NCBI GenBank assembly: GCA_021809185.1
Contig: JAKBAI010000003.1
Coordinates: 1-64,000, forward strand
Direction: 5' to 3'
DNA from: Planctomycetota bacterium
GTDB taxonomy: Bacteria; Planctomycetota; Planctomycetia; Gemmatales; Gemmataceae
DNA: 64,000 bases
The notes beneath the pieces are model-generated. The model was not told the origin of the DNA, searched no databases, and was given only the letters and a program-made list of their open reading frames with translations. The first letter of the stretch is position 1. Each line of letters begins with the position of its first letter. Shown here one piece after another: positions 18,733-27,838 of this stretch. Both the position numbers and the translations under genes were made by a program.

Positions 18733-20171
18733 CGAACATTATTCCTACAAATTCTACTTTGACCAATTCTACTGGACAAAATAAAACGAATGGCGATTCG
18801 GAGCTCCATGACCATGTCTTACAAATCTGGCAAAGTGCTCTGGATGCGGTCTCTCCTAAAGTATTATTGAAAAATTGGTTTGAATCTTCAAGCGGTGCCG
18901 ATTGGCTTAGACCGGGACAAAAAATAGTGGTTACTGGTGCGGGCAAGGCGAGCGCAGCGATGGCTGCGGCCTTGGAGGAGTTATTCGTCGATATTCCTAT
19001 CGAGCTTTCAGGTCTAGTGAATGTGCCTGATGATTGTGTGCAACCGTTACGTTGGATTCAGCTTCATGGTGCCCGCGCGGCAGGGAGTAATTTCCCAACG
19101 GAGCGAGGGGTCGTTGGTGCCCGGCAAATGATGGAGTTATTTCAGAACGCAGAACCAGATTCTCTTGGAATCTGTTTGTTATCCGGTGGTGGATCTGCTC
19201 TTCTTCCTCTACCTGCTCCAGGTTTGGTATTGGAAGATAAATTAGCTCTAACTCATCGCTTACATCGGTCTGGTGCCACCATTCAGGAAATGAATACAGT
19301 AAGAAAGCATCTTTCTGGGATAAAGGGGGGGCAGTTAGGCAGCGCTTTTCGAGGCGCTCACCTTGAGTGTTTAATTATTTCTGATGTGATTGGCGACCCG
19401 CTCGAAGTTATTGCCTCAGGACCAACTTCCGCGGATCCTTCTACATTTTCTGAGGCGATAGCGATTCTTCAGCGGTATTCTTTGTGGTCGGATCTATCAA
19501 AAAACGTTCGAAATCACTTGCTCCAAGGGGAACGAGGGGCAATCCCAGAAACTTGCAAAGTCGCCGATAAAAGGATTCGGAATACGATTTTAGGGAATAA
19601 TGCTTGTGCTCTCCGTGCCGCAGAAAAAAGAGCCATCGAGCTTGGCTATTCGGTTTGCAATTTGGGATCTTGGCTTCAGGGAGATACTATCTCGTTGGCC
19701 CGAACGATTGCCGATTTGGTCCAGAGTATTTGCCAAGATCACAAACCCCTAGCCGCTCCTGTGTGTTTGCTCTCTGGTGGGGAGACAACCGTTTCCTTAT
19801 CCCCGAATCATGGCAAAGGGGGGCGGAATCAAGAATTTGTGTTGGCATTGTGGCATTTTCTTCAAAACTATTTACCCAGTAACTGCCCCAATAACCTCAT
19901 AGACACAAAAGCGGGGAATCATCTGAAATCGCTAGCACTTTTCAGTGCAGGAACGGATGGGGAGGATGGTCCGACCGATGCCGCAGGGGCCGTAGTTACT
20001 CCCTCGATCGCTCAGCGGCAAAAGACTTTAGGCGAGAATCTAAGCGAATATCTCTTTGCGCATAATGCCTATCCATTCTTCGAGCGAATTGGCGGGTTAG
20101 TAAAAACAGGCTGGACCGGGACGAATGTAATGGATGTGAGGTTTGTACTTATTGCTGCATCGGAGAAGTAA
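18729..20171 (+). CDS. Glycerate 2-kinase, GckA/MOFRL type
   Basis: The 480-residue protein belongs to the DUF4147/MOFRL glycerate kinase family. Visible motifs are GAGKASAAMAAALEE, LLSGGGSALLPLPAPGL, NTVRKHLSGIKGGQL, SDVIGDPLEVIASGPTSAD and, in the MOFRL part, GGRNQEFVLAL and SAGTDGEDGPTDAAGA. It phosphorylates glycerate to 2-phosphoglycerate in the cytoplasm. The ATG overlaps the ubiX stop by four bases. The pairing with ubiX is not an obvious pathway link. The first 25 residues are a low-complexity Asn/Thr stretch (TNIIPTNSTLTNSTGQNKTN) absent from most relatives. Confidence 0.92.
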   Translation: MTNIIPTNSTLTNSTGQNKTNGDSELHDHVLQIWQSALDAVSPKVLLKNWFESSSGADWLRPGQKIVVTGAGKASAAMAAALEELFVDIPIELSGLVNVPDDCVQPLRWIQLHGARAAGSNFPTERGVVGARQMMELFQNAEPDSLGICLLSGGGSALLPLPAPGLVLEDKLALTHRLHRSGATIQEMNTVRKHLSGIKGGQLGSAFRGAHLECLIISDVIGDPLEVIASGPTSADPSTFSEAIAILQRYSLWSDLSKNVRNHLLQGERGAIPETCKVADKRIRNTILGNNACALRAAEKRAIELGYSVCNLGSWLQGDTISLARTIADLVQSICQDHKPLAAPVCLLSGGETTVSLSPNHGKGGRNQEFVLALWHFLQNYLPSNCPNNLIDTKAGNHLKSLALFSAGTDGEDGPTDAAGAVVTPSIAQRQKTLGENLSEYLFAHNAYPFFERIGGLVKTGWTGTNVMDVRFVLIAASEK

Positions 20172-20182
20172 GAATCGGTTAA

Positions 20183-20298
20183 TTTTACATAGGCGGTGTT
20201 GTAAAAATGTAAAAAATACTTAGGTTCGTCTTTGGGTATTGGAAATTCGATTTAATATTTTTAGTCATAAATAAATATTGTATAACTACTTGTGACTA
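20183..20298 (+). promoter_or_regulatory. Inverted repeats upstream of the sigma-54 promoter (possible activator sites)
   Basis: TTTTACAT at 20183-20190 pairs with ATGTAAAA at 20207-20214 across 16 bases, and TAGTCA at 20262-20267 pairs with TGACTA at 20293-20298. They lie about 25 to 140 bases upstream of the sigma-54 promoter, the normal range for enhancer-binding-protein sites. The assignment is by position and symmetry only. The first dyad could instead be a leftover of the 3' end of the glycerate kinase transcript, although no T run follows it. Confidence 0.35.
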
Positions 20299-20321
20299 TT
20301 TTTTACCAAAGTGATTTTTGA

Positions 20322-20338
20322 TTGGCACGGTTGTTGCT
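20322..20338 (+). promoter_or_regulatory. Sigma-54 (RpoN) promoter, -24/-12 type
   Basis: The sequence TTGGCACGGTTGTTGCT matches the RpoN consensus TTGGCACG-N4-TTGCW at every conserved position. The GG and GC elements are 12 bases apart as required. Transcription would start near 20349. Downstream there is no protein gene before the terminator at 20772, so the expected product is a short RNA. RpoN promoters need an AAA+ activator; one without a sensor domain is encoded at 61302-62378. Confidence 0.8.
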
Positions 20339-20348
20339 CTATACATAT

Positions 20349-20775
20349 CCATCGGAACTTGAAGAATCGATTTTCAAGGGCCGGAACAGAGAAGTAAAAG
20401 TTTGAAGCATAAGTTCAAAGGATATTCATAAGATCCCTTTGAATTGAGAAAAGAAGGCAAAGTCATTTGAGCGATTTGGACTGGAACCCGGATCGCTCTA
20501 AATGACACCCAAAAAAAGGATAAGTTTTCTGATATGAAAATTTGTCTAATGAAAGCTGAAAATTGGAATAATTTTCACTTACCCCCCTAAGACTAAAAAG
20601 TTGTAAAAGCTGATTTTAATCGATCGGCTCATGTGATCCCCCTAATTAACCGGGAAGGTTCCCCTAAACCCCTTTCCGTTACCATCCTGCAAAGGGTGGA
20701 TATATCCCCCCACTCGAAGTCCCTTTCAGTGGAATCCTCCAAAAACCACACCTTTCCCCAGGTGTGGTTTTTATT
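20349..20775 (+). ncRNA. Candidate structured RNA driven by sigma-54
   Basis: Between a consensus sigma-54 promoter and a strong terminator lie about 425 bases without a convincing gene but with many stems. TTCAAAGG/CCTTTGAA spans 20414-20443. GTCATTTGAGCGAT pairs with ATCGCTC and AAATGAC, one bulge, over 20462-20506. CTG and AAAGGG at 20687-20696 pair with CCCTTT and CAG at 20721-20729, and CCACT/AGTGG is an alternative. None of the signature sequences of tmRNA, RNase P RNA or SRP RNA was found. An 18-codon frame at 20534-20590 has a poor ribosome site. No known RNA family is recognised, so this is a prediction. Confidence 0.55.
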
Positions 20776-20777
20776 TT
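20741..20777 (+). terminator. Strong intrinsic terminator of the candidate RNA
   Basis: A perfect 13-pair stem (AAAAACCACACCT against AGGTGTGGTTTTT) closes a 6-base TTCCCC loop, and further T residues follow. It is the most stable terminator in the window. It lies 570 bases beyond the glycerate kinase stop and 350 bases before the next gene, so it fits neither gene well but fits an RNA starting near 20349. Confidence 0.92.
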
Positions 20778-20955
20778 TTATAATCATTTTTTGACGCTGC
20801 TTTTACTTGTTAATTGCCATCGTTCTTAGAGAATTTCTGAAGTTGTTGACGATTTCGAGACCGGCATTTTTTACTAAAACTTTGTGCAATTTATGATCAG
20901 CGGAATCCGTAAATAGGTTGGAAAAATTGAAGAAGAGTCTTTGCAAAAAGTTGCA

Positions 20956-20983
20956 TTGCATTTTTTTCAAACCTGTTTATAGT
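20956..20983 (+). promoter_or_regulatory. Sigma-70-like promoter of the DUF1571 lipoprotein gene
   Basis: TTGCAT (20956-20961) and TATAGT (20978-20983) are 16 bases apart. They lie downstream of the terminator at 20741 and about 145 bases before the gene at 21128, so the gene does not depend on the sigma-54 promoter. Consensus match only. Confidence 0.4.
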
Positions 20984-21127
20984 ACTGTTTTGGCCAGGAT
21001 ACAGTGCCTGAAAATCGATAATGAATTTAGGTGAGGTTCGATTGGATTGAACTCTTGAATAAGTTTTGAATAACTCTTGAAGAACCCCTAAAGAATTCTT
21101 GAAGTTTGATTATACGAAACATCCCTC

Positions 21128-22858
21128 ATGGAAGAGGCTATGCACAAAATAAATAGATTACCGATTTACAGAATCCTCAGCGCAGATTCTATTCAAACGA
21201 TAAGCTGGTCCCGATCTTTGGGAATATGGCTCTTGGCGGGAATGGTTTTTTGTCTTGGTTGTCAAAGTTGGCCGTCATTACACAGCGATTCGTCGAATCG
21301 AAAAAATCGTCTAACCAATACTTATGGCAAAGATGCCAACAATTTAAATAATCCATCTTCAGCGAAGGGATGGAACCAGCAGTTAGGGAATCAACCAATA
21401 ATCGGAAACAATAACAATACGACCAATTCAGGAGCCGATGGGACTTCACCGCTAGATTCCAATTCACCGAACGGTGGATCGCTAAACGGTGGATCGCTTA
21501 ACGGTAGCTCACAAGACAATAATTCACAAAGTAATAATTCACAAAGTAATAATTCACAAAGTAATAATTCACAAAACAATAATTCACCGAGTTCCAACAA
21601 TAGCAATAATCCTTCCTCTAATCCTAGAAAAATTAAGCCTGAGGAATTACAAAAGATATTCCCGAAACTTCCAAGTACGGATGAAAATTCCCCCATTCCG
21701 CCAAGTCCAACCACAAATACTGGATCGAATACAAAAACTTCTAGTTCAGGATCGAATACTGATTTGTCAACAGCATTGTCAAAGGAACGCAATTCAGCAC
21801 TAACACCGAAATCGTTGCAATCATCCGAAACGCTAGTAGCGCTTGGAAAATCTTCCTCAGTAACCTCAGGCCAAGGGGAAAATACCACTGCTAAAAATTC
21901 CACCGCTAAAAATACAAATCGGAACGAATCGAAAAAGGATAGCGATTGGGAAATGAATCTCACTTCCATAAAAATTCCCCCTTTCCCTTCTATCCCAGAG
22001 GATAATAAGCAAAATCAATTGGTATCAAAATTACCAGAACTGGCCCGGCCACAGCGCATTCATGTAGTGAACGAATCGCTTTCTAAAACAAAGGATCTCT
22101 CCGCGGACTTGCAAGGTCAACCAAAATTTCGGGAAGGTTCTGGATCGAATCTGTATAGTGCCGATTCCTTGCGACGAATCTATTCCTTAGGGTTAAAAGC
22201 GTATGAAAAGATAAATACATTCGAGGCTCGACTGATTCGCCAGGAAGCGATTAAGAATAAATTGCAACCTTTGGAGATCATTCATTACCATTTCCGCAAA
22301 AGTCCTTTTAGTGTGCATATGAAATGGACAGGTAAAGAAGCAACGGGTAGGGAAGTTTTGTATGTGGAAGGGGAGAATGACAATAAAATCGAAATATTGC
22401 TAGCTCGATCCGATCCTAAAGCAATTTTTATGCGCCATATTTCATTATCTCCGGATAGTTCGCTCGTGCGGTCGCAAAGTCGGCATGATATACGCGAAGC
22501 AGGGATGTGGGCATCGCTCTATCGTCTGGCACAACTCATCCAAATTAAAGAGCGCGATCCTGCCAACACACGGGTGATATACCGTGGACTGGAAAAGAGA
22601 AAAGAATATCCGCAACCGATGGAGTGTGTGCAAGAAAATATCCCGTCCGGAATAGAAACAGATTTACCTCGAGGCGGAAAACGCCTAACTTATTATGCAA
22701 CAGAACTGAATACCCCCGCTTTCGGCTTACCTGTTCTAGTTATTACATTTGATGAACGGAACGCGCTTGTTGAATATTACTGTTTTGACCGACTCAATAC
22801 GTTGACTCCGTTTGATAAACATGATTTTGATGTCAATCGACTAAAAAATGCCAAATAA
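21128..22858 (+). CDS. DUF1571 lipoprotein with Asn/Ser-rich repeat linker
   Basis: The 576-residue protein has a lipoprotein signal with a long n-region and lipobox CLGC at about 42-45. Residues 60-310 are a low-complexity linker rich in Asn, Ser and Gly. It includes four near-identical copies of the unit NNSQS encoded by 15-base DNA repeats at about 21520-21585. The C-terminal 230 residues match DUF1571: YSLGLKAYEKINTFEARLIRQE, IHYHFRKSPFSVHMKW, LPRGGKRLTYYATE and VEYYCFDRLN. The domain is typical of planctomycetes and resembles outer-membrane lipoprotein-sorting folds; its ligand is unknown. The start is uncertain: ATG 21128 lacks a ribosome site and ATG 21140 has one placed too near. Confidence 0.85.
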   Translation: MEEAMHKINRLPIYRILSADSIQTISWSRSLGIWLLAGMVFCLGCQSWPSLHSDSSNRKNRLTNTYGKDANNLNNPSSAKGWNQQLGNQPIIGNNNNTTNSGADGTSPLDSNSPNGGSLNGGSLNGSSQDNNSQSNNSQSNNSQSNNSQNNNSPSSNNSNNPSSNPRKIKPEELQKIFPKLPSTDENSPIPPSPTTNTGSNTKTSSSGSNTDLSTALSKERNSALTPKSLQSSETLVALGKSSSVTSGQGENTTAKNSTAKNTNRNESKKDSDWEMNLTSIKIPPFPSIPEDNKQNQLVSKLPELARPQRIHVVNESLSKTKDLSADLQGQPKFREGSGSNLYSADSLRRIYSLGLKAYEKINTFEARLIRQEAIKNKLQPLEIIHYHFRKSPFSVHMKWTGKEATGREVLYVEGENDNKIEILLARSDPKAIFMRHISLSPDSSLVRSQSRHDIREAGMWASLYRLAQLIQIKERDPANTRVIYRGLEKRKEYPQPMECVQENIPSGIETDLPRGGKRLTYYATELNTPAFGLPVLVITFDERNALVEYYCFDRLNTLTPFDKHDFDVNRLKNAK

Positions 22859-23444
22859 TAGGTTTCAGTCTGTAATACAAAATCGAATGAGAAATCTTCG
22901 ACTGGAAATCTTAAATAATTCGCTACAGAGAACCCATAGAGATTCTTTCTGAGAATCTAGCAAATGGGTAAAGATCCGAATCTCTAGCCAGAAATCAAGA
23001 ATCCGTTCCGCGAACTTTACGATAGGAGCAAGAAACTCCCACTTTTGTATTCTCTCTTTATTCTCTTTGGGGTAAAAAATGATGAACGACTACCATGCTC
23101 TCCGATTCGTCCGCTAGCCTCGACTAATTTCTTTGATTTCTACGTTCTTCCGTGACCAAAAGCTTATTAACGATCCCCTTACTCCCCGACTTTCCCTGGT
23201 TCAGAGACCAATCTCTGTGATCTCTACTGCAAAAAGCCGATCTAAAACAGGTAATTTTCCTAATATTAACTAGCTGCTTCGCCGATTGGAGATAGATTTT
23301 CTTGACATTTTTTTAATTGAGGGATTGCAGAGGGGGGGATCAGTTCGCAAGATAATGACTAGACTAAAATTGAATCGTTGATCAGCAATGATGTTTGTTG
23401 CGATTGATGATTCCCACCCAAAACTCTCAAGTGGAGAATAAATC
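22859..23444. other. Intergenic region with hairpin and possible dispersed element
   Basis: No gene is seen in this 586-base spacer. A compound stem lies at 22932-22969: ACCCAT/ATGGGT outside and AGATTCT/AGAATCT inside. It has no T run, so it is only a possible transcript end for the DUF1571 gene. Near 23205-23265 CAGAGACCAATCTCTG and CTAAAACAGGTAATTTTCC echo the motifs at about 8880-8945. Confidence 0.4.
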
Positions 23445-24065
23445 ATGCGAATTCACAGATGGGTTATCGGCTGCCTTTTGCTTGTATCGGCACTCGGCTA
23501 TTCGGCATTCTCTCTAGTTGCCGAAGATAAGAAAAGTGACTTTTTGAAACCAGATCAATGGGAAGGTTTGAAATATTGGAATGTGGAAGGAAACACCGTC
23601 ATCGGTAAAACGGAGGTCGATCCCAAACATAATACATTCCTCTGTAGCAAAAAACAGTACAAGAATTTTGAAATGAAATTCGAAGTTCAACTGAAAAATG
23701 GTGGGGGTAATAGTGGGATCCAGATTCGTAGTAAGGTTGTGGACAAAGCTAAATTTGTGGTCGCTGGGCCGCAATGTGATATAGGTAAAGGGTATTGGGG
23801 TAGTCTGTATGGTGAGCGATTTGGTGGCATGATGAAGCAGGCCGACGCCAAAAAAATCAATGAGAAACTCAAAGAAAAAGAGTTCAATACCTATTACATT
23901 AAAGCAGTGGGTAAACATGTAACAATCAAAGTGAACGATGTAGTCGCGGTGGATGATACCTTTGAAAAAATGCCAGAATCAGGAATCATCGCTTTTCAAC
24001 TGCATCAGGGGGGGCCAATGGAGGTCACCTTCCGAAATATCGAGTTCACTGAATTGCCAGACTAA
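23445..24065 (+). CDS. DUF1080 (3-keto-disaccharide hydrolase-like) exported protein
   Basis: The 206-residue protein has a signal peptide ending near residue 26 and a single DUF1080 domain with a concanavalin-like jelly-roll fold. Typical stretches are FLKPDQWEGLKYWNVEGNTV, YKNFEMKFEVQLKNGGGNSG, IQIRSKV and GIIAFQLHQGGPMEVTFRNIEF. Relatives hydrolyse or bind 3-keto-glycosides, and the family is strongly expanded in planctomycetes. The substrate cannot be read from sequence. The gene stands alone and ends at a clear terminator. Confidence 0.9.
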   Translation: MRIHRWVIGCLLLVSALGYSAFSLVAEDKKSDFLKPDQWEGLKYWNVEGNTVIGKTEVDPKHNTFLCSKKQYKNFEMKFEVQLKNGGGNSGIQIRSKVVDKAKFVVAGPQCDIGKGYWGSLYGERFGGMMKQADAKKINEKLKEKEFNTYYIKAVGKHVTIKVNDVVAVDDTFEKMPESGIIAFQLHQGGPMEVTFRNIEFTELPD

Positions 24066-24141
24066 TTTGTTCTTAAGCTCAAAAAGAAGTTTTTTCCAAA
24101 AACTATTCTATCGTTCAAAGTAATCAAACGATAGACATTTC

Positions 24142-24182
24142 CCCCTTTGATTCAATCAATTGATTCATCAAAGGGGTTTTTC
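24142..24182 (+). terminator. Intrinsic terminator after the DUF1080 gene
   Basis: A 10-pair stem CCCCTTTGAT/ATCAAAGGGG, extended by the palindrome AATCAATTGATT in the loop, is followed by TTTTTC. It lies 77 bases after the stop. Confidence 0.88.
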
Positions 24183-24586
24183 AATTTTAGGGATTGAAAA
24201 CAATTCTCTTTGGTCCGTTCATCGATTATGGAGGGTTTCGAGATTTTGATGTAAGATCGTTGGATTAAAATGGAAAATGCGATGATCGATTTTTTTGAAC
24301 GGCATTAGTGAGAAATTGAACGGCATTAGTAAGAAATTGGTAGTGAGTGGTAAACATTTTGAATAGAATAGTACTAGATCTGGGAAGTCAAAGCTTATTT
24401 CTTTCCAAGTGTAGGTTCAAGGGAAGAATTATTGAAGTTTTCAGAAGAATAAGAAAGCGAAAATAAGGAAGAAAAAGAAACGATTTAAAGATTCTGAGAA
24501 GAATTTTGGTATTTCCCACTTTCCTTTTTCAAGAAAATTGGAGACAATGGAGATAGAAAAATTTTTCCAACTCAGGGAGCAACATC
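24183..24586. other. Spacer with a 20-base direct repeat
   Basis: GAACGGCATTAGTGAGAAATTG near 24298 recurs immediately, with one change, near 24318, so the region holds a two-copy tandem repeat of about 20 bases. The rest is purine-rich spacer before the ACT gene. GGGAG at 24575-24579 is the ribosome site for the ATG at 24587. Confidence 0.5.
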
Positions 24587-25030
24587 ATGAGCTTTAAAAT
24601 GGACCGTGTGCATGTATGGGCAGCAGAAGTGCACGATGAACCGGGCGGAGTTGCAGCAAAGCTGGTCAATCTTGCCGAAGCAGGGGCAAATTTAGATTAC
24701 GTTTACACTCAGCGATTAGAAGGAAGTCCGGGCATGGGGGTGCTGTATGTGGCTCCTTTGGTCGGTGCGGAGGCGATAAAAGCCGCAAAGAAAGCGGGCA
24801 TGGCTGAGGTAAGCGAACCGATCGTGATGCGTATCGAGGGGGATAATACGGCTGGGTTGGCATTTCGGCTAAAGCATTCCTGGGCACGCAAAGGGATTAA
24901 TTTGCATGGCTCGATTCTAACCGTGGTGGGTAACAAATTTGTTGGTTATGTCACTTTTGATACGGTTGCCGATGCGAATATGGCGGCAATGATCTTGGCA
25001 GAAGAAGGGGTAAATAACGGTAAAAAATAA
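24587..25030 (+). CDS. Small protein with tandem ACT-like domains
   Basis: The 147-residue protein appears to be two ACT-type beta-alpha-beta-beta-alpha-beta modules. The first, about 5-72, contains VWAAEVHDEPGGVAAKLVNLAEAGANLDYV. The second, about 78-142, contains MRIEGDNTAGLAFRLKHSWARKGINLHG. Free-standing tandem ACT proteins bind small ligands such as amino acids and regulate enzymes or act as sensors. No enzyme partner is adjacent, so the ligand is unknown. A good ribosome site fixes the start. The cytoplasmic location is inferred from the lack of a signal. Confidence 0.8.
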   Translation: MSFKMDRVHVWAAEVHDEPGGVAAKLVNLAEAGANLDYVYTQRLEGSPGMGVLYVAPLVGAEAIKAAKKAGMAEVSEPIVMRIEGDNTAGLAFRLKHSWARKGINLHGSILTVVGNKFVGYVTFDTVADANMAAMILAEEGVNNGKK

Positions 25031-25649
25031 CGGAAAAAATAATCGTTCCTCCAAATATTTTTAGAAGCGAATTTTTGTGATGGGAGAAGACTGTGGCTCC
25101 GCTTGGCGAATCAAATCAGTCCTCGATTGGTTGAATGATCGTTAATAGAATTTGTTTCAATTCGCTAAGTTGTGCATCATTCTTTCTCTTATTATCTCCG
25201 ATTCGCTTCCTTGGAATAACGATTATTACTTTTTAAAATTTCGAGGAAATCGCAGTTTCTGCAATTATAGAGCCTTCGTTTCTTGCTAGCGGAACTTTCC
25301 TCCTATTCCCTCTTAATTGTTGTCTCTTAATTGCCTCTTAATGGAATTGGCTGTAATTTCGATTTTAATCAAAGGTTATGGCAAATTCCATCGTTTTTTG
25401 GGTTGGAGCGAATCTTAATCAGAATAGGGTACTTTGAATGCCGACTATGTCAGGGGGAAAAATTAGATCTTGAGAGTATTATCTCACAGTATTGTCTATC
25501 TATTCATTTCTTTGAAGGTTCCTATAATCGTTAGGAGCGAATTATTTGAATAGATGATTCGTGGTCAGAATAATAACAATAATAAATTGAATATAATCTT
25601 GAATTAAACAGGATTTCGCTTAACCCCAAAATCAGATTGGCAATAGCCT
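25031..25649. other. Intergenic region, no supported gene
   Basis: About 620 bases with no recognisable coding sequence, terminator or repeat. A 67-codon open frame at 25331-25534 has no ribosome site and no family resemblance, and I leave it out. Confidence 0.4.
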
Positions 25650-27245
25650 ATGGGCGTATTACGTTTCTGGATCCCACAACAACTGCCAATAGAATTACGT
25701 AGTGGTATAAATCAATCCTTTCGAGCAGGAGATTATGATCATTCTCCATTACCAACCAGAATTGAGGTACAGGAAGATCAACTCTTATTATATTGGCAGA
25801 GGGATGAAAGCAGTTTAACCCATATTCCATGGAAAATACCAGGAGTGGGGCAAATCCTCAATCGAACAGCAACTCTCATAGAAAGTCCATCAAATTATCG
25901 CCTAACGATAGAGATGACGCGCGGCAAGCTGAATCAGGTTCGCAATCAACTAGCAGATTGGGAATCGAATGGACTGATCGTTTGGCAACAAATTCGAGAT
26001 ATTTTACATCAGGCAACCCATTACTTAGGTCAGGGGATTTTAGAATCTCCAAGTCCAAGCCCAAGTCCAGAAATTGTTGCTAGAGATGCCTCAGCATCAA
26101 ATTCACTCGAGGAAAGTGCTCCAGAAAAATTGGATAAGGAAAGTATACGAAGACAGGGAGATAAGGCGGATCAGCTCGCATTGGAAGGTTTACGGTTAGT
26201 TCATGCGGCCGCGGATGAATTGGTCGAAAGTTATGTGAAACAGGTTTTTGAATTGCGGCATAAAGAACAAGCAAGAATTCCCTCGGTAATCGGTTGTCGA
26301 CTGCATGAAACCCCGCAAGGAAATTTAGAATCTGCCTATTTACGCAGCTTCAATTCCGTTTGTGTGCCGATGATCTGGAGTCAGATCGAACCGAAAGAAA
26401 CAACGTATCAATGGGCTGCGATCGATTCGGTCTTGAACTGGGCTGAGAAAAATCATCTGGATATTTCTGCGGGTCCACTTATCGATCTATCTCCTTTCGG
26501 TTTACCGGATTGGCTGCATCCTTGGCGGCATGATGGTTTAACCGTGGCTAGTTTTATGTGCGATTTTGTGGAGACGATCGTTTCGCGGTATCGTCAGCGG
26601 ATCTCCCGATGGCATCTGTGCCGTGGTCTAAATCTTGGTTTGGGATTGAATTTGGGTGAGGATGAAAGGATTCGTCTGACAGGTAGACTGATCGAAGCTG
26701 CTTGGAGTATCGATCCAGATCTAAATTTGGTTATTGGGATTTCTCAGCCTTGGGGTGAATATCTGGTGAATGAGGAGCATACATATTCCCCATTTGTCTA
26801 TGCGGATACTTTGATTCGCGCTGGCATCGATTTGGCAGCTCTAGAACTCGAATTTACCATGGGTATTGCTTCTCGTGGCAGTTATTGCCGAGATACCTTG
26901 GAAAGTTCTCAACTGATTGATACTTTTGGCTTACTCGGTCTTCCTATACAAATATCGATGGCGATGCCATCATCAAACAATCGCGACGATTTAGCAGCCC
27001 CTGGAGCCACGATCGGTTCGTTTGGATATTTTCGTGATGGCTTTAATTGGGCAGCCCAGGCCAGTTGGATTCGTTCTATGGCAGCTATGGCTTTGAGCAA
27101 AGATCATGTGACGGGGGTGATCTGGGAACATTTTGCAGATAGTTATCCGCATCAATTTCCGAATTGTGGTCTAGTAGATGCTCAAGGGCAGATACTCCCT
27201 GGTTTAGATGAACTGTCAGAATTGAGAAGAGCACATTTCGTTTAA
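25650..27245 (+). CDS. GH10-like TIM-barrel glycoside hydrolase family protein (planctomycete type)
   Basis: The 531-residue protein has an N-terminal beta-rich region (1-125), a SPSPSPSP linker near 133-140, and a GH10-like barrel from about 205. Barrel signs are VCVPMIWSQIEPKETTYQWAAID, where GH10 has its substrate-binding first strands, and HLDISAGPLIDLSPFGLPDWL. At the usual acid/base position (NE at the end of strand 4) this protein reads HLCRGLN, so the expected Glu is absent. AALELEF may carry the nucleophile Glu. It may therefore be a binding protein or use altered chemistry. No signal peptide is visible. No clear Shine-Dalgarno sequence precedes the ATG. Confidence 0.7.
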   Translation: MGVLRFWIPQQLPIELRSGINQSFRAGDYDHSPLPTRIEVQEDQLLLYWQRDESSLTHIPWKIPGVGQILNRTATLIESPSNYRLTIEMTRGKLNQVRNQLADWESNGLIVWQQIRDILHQATHYLGQGILESPSPSPSPEIVARDASASNSLEESAPEKLDKESIRRQGDKADQLALEGLRLVHAAADELVESYVKQVFELRHKEQARIPSVIGCRLHETPQGNLESAYLRSFNSVCVPMIWSQIEPKETTYQWAAIDSVLNWAEKNHLDISAGPLIDLSPFGLPDWLHPWRHDGLTVASFMCDFVETIVSRYRQRISRWHLCRGLNLGLGLNLGEDERIRLTGRLIEAAWSIDPDLNLVIGISQPWGEYLVNEEHTYSPFVYADTLIRAGIDLAALELEFTMGIASRGSYCRDTLESSQLIDTFGLLGLPIQISMAMPSSNNRDDLAAPGATIGSFGYFRDGFNWAAQASWIRSMAAMALSKDHVTGVIWEHFADSYPHQFPNCGLVDAQGQILPGLDELSELRRAHFV

Positions 27246-27838
27246 TTTGATTCTTGCTTCGATTGCTATTCCATTTCTGAATCGTGGGTGCTCAAAATAA
27301 ATTTTTTGCTTAATTAATGCCGATAGGAAATTAGTCTAGTCCTCCAAAAAAACTCTTGAAGTCAGAACCAGTTGTGGAAAGATCATCAGAGGTTTTACAA
27401 GTCGAATCCTTTTTCTGAATGAAGAATTTCAAGTCTTTCGTGAATGAGTTACCCCCCGATTTATGGTGATATGATAACTTTCAACTCCATGATAATTTAT
27501 TTCTTAATTAATCTACTTTGATAAACTAATCTTTATAATTCAAAATAAAATTGTTTAATAATGGGCTTTGCTCACTTAATTTGAATGATATACCAATTTG
27601 ATTGTTATATCATTCAAATATAAATCAGCTAACTAATCTAAAAATTACTTTTTGTGCTTGAAAAAAATATTGATTTTCATTATATATCATTAATTAAATC
27701 TCACTAATTGAAGGTCATGAATTCAACCACTCCAGGATTCTGCTAAATTGTTAGTTACCAAATTTTAAATGGATTTAATTGTTCAATGTTGTTTATTAAT
27801 CGTTTAATTATTGTTTAATAATTATAAGGAGGTTGAAA
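27246..27838. other. AT-rich leader of the DUF1559 cluster
   Basis: No gene was found. The 3' part holds the element GGATTTAATTGTT (27771-27783), related to elements at the same place before the genes at 29978 and 31788. AAGGAGG at 27826-27832 is a near-perfect ribosome site for the ATG at 27839. Confidence 0.5.

Noticed and set aside
20534-20590. 18-codon ORF as the product of the sigma-54 transcript
   Set aside because: AGGA lies too far upstream for a good ribosome site, and the frame covers only a small part of the structured transcript.
21391-21969. 192-codon minus-strand ORF rich in Leu, Glu and Cys
   Set aside because: It is the antisense of the Asn/Ser repeat linker of the DUF1571 gene, and its composition is explained by that repeat.
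25331-25534. 67-codon ORF in the spacer before the GH10-like gene
   Set aside because: No ribosome site, no membrane segment and no family resemblance.
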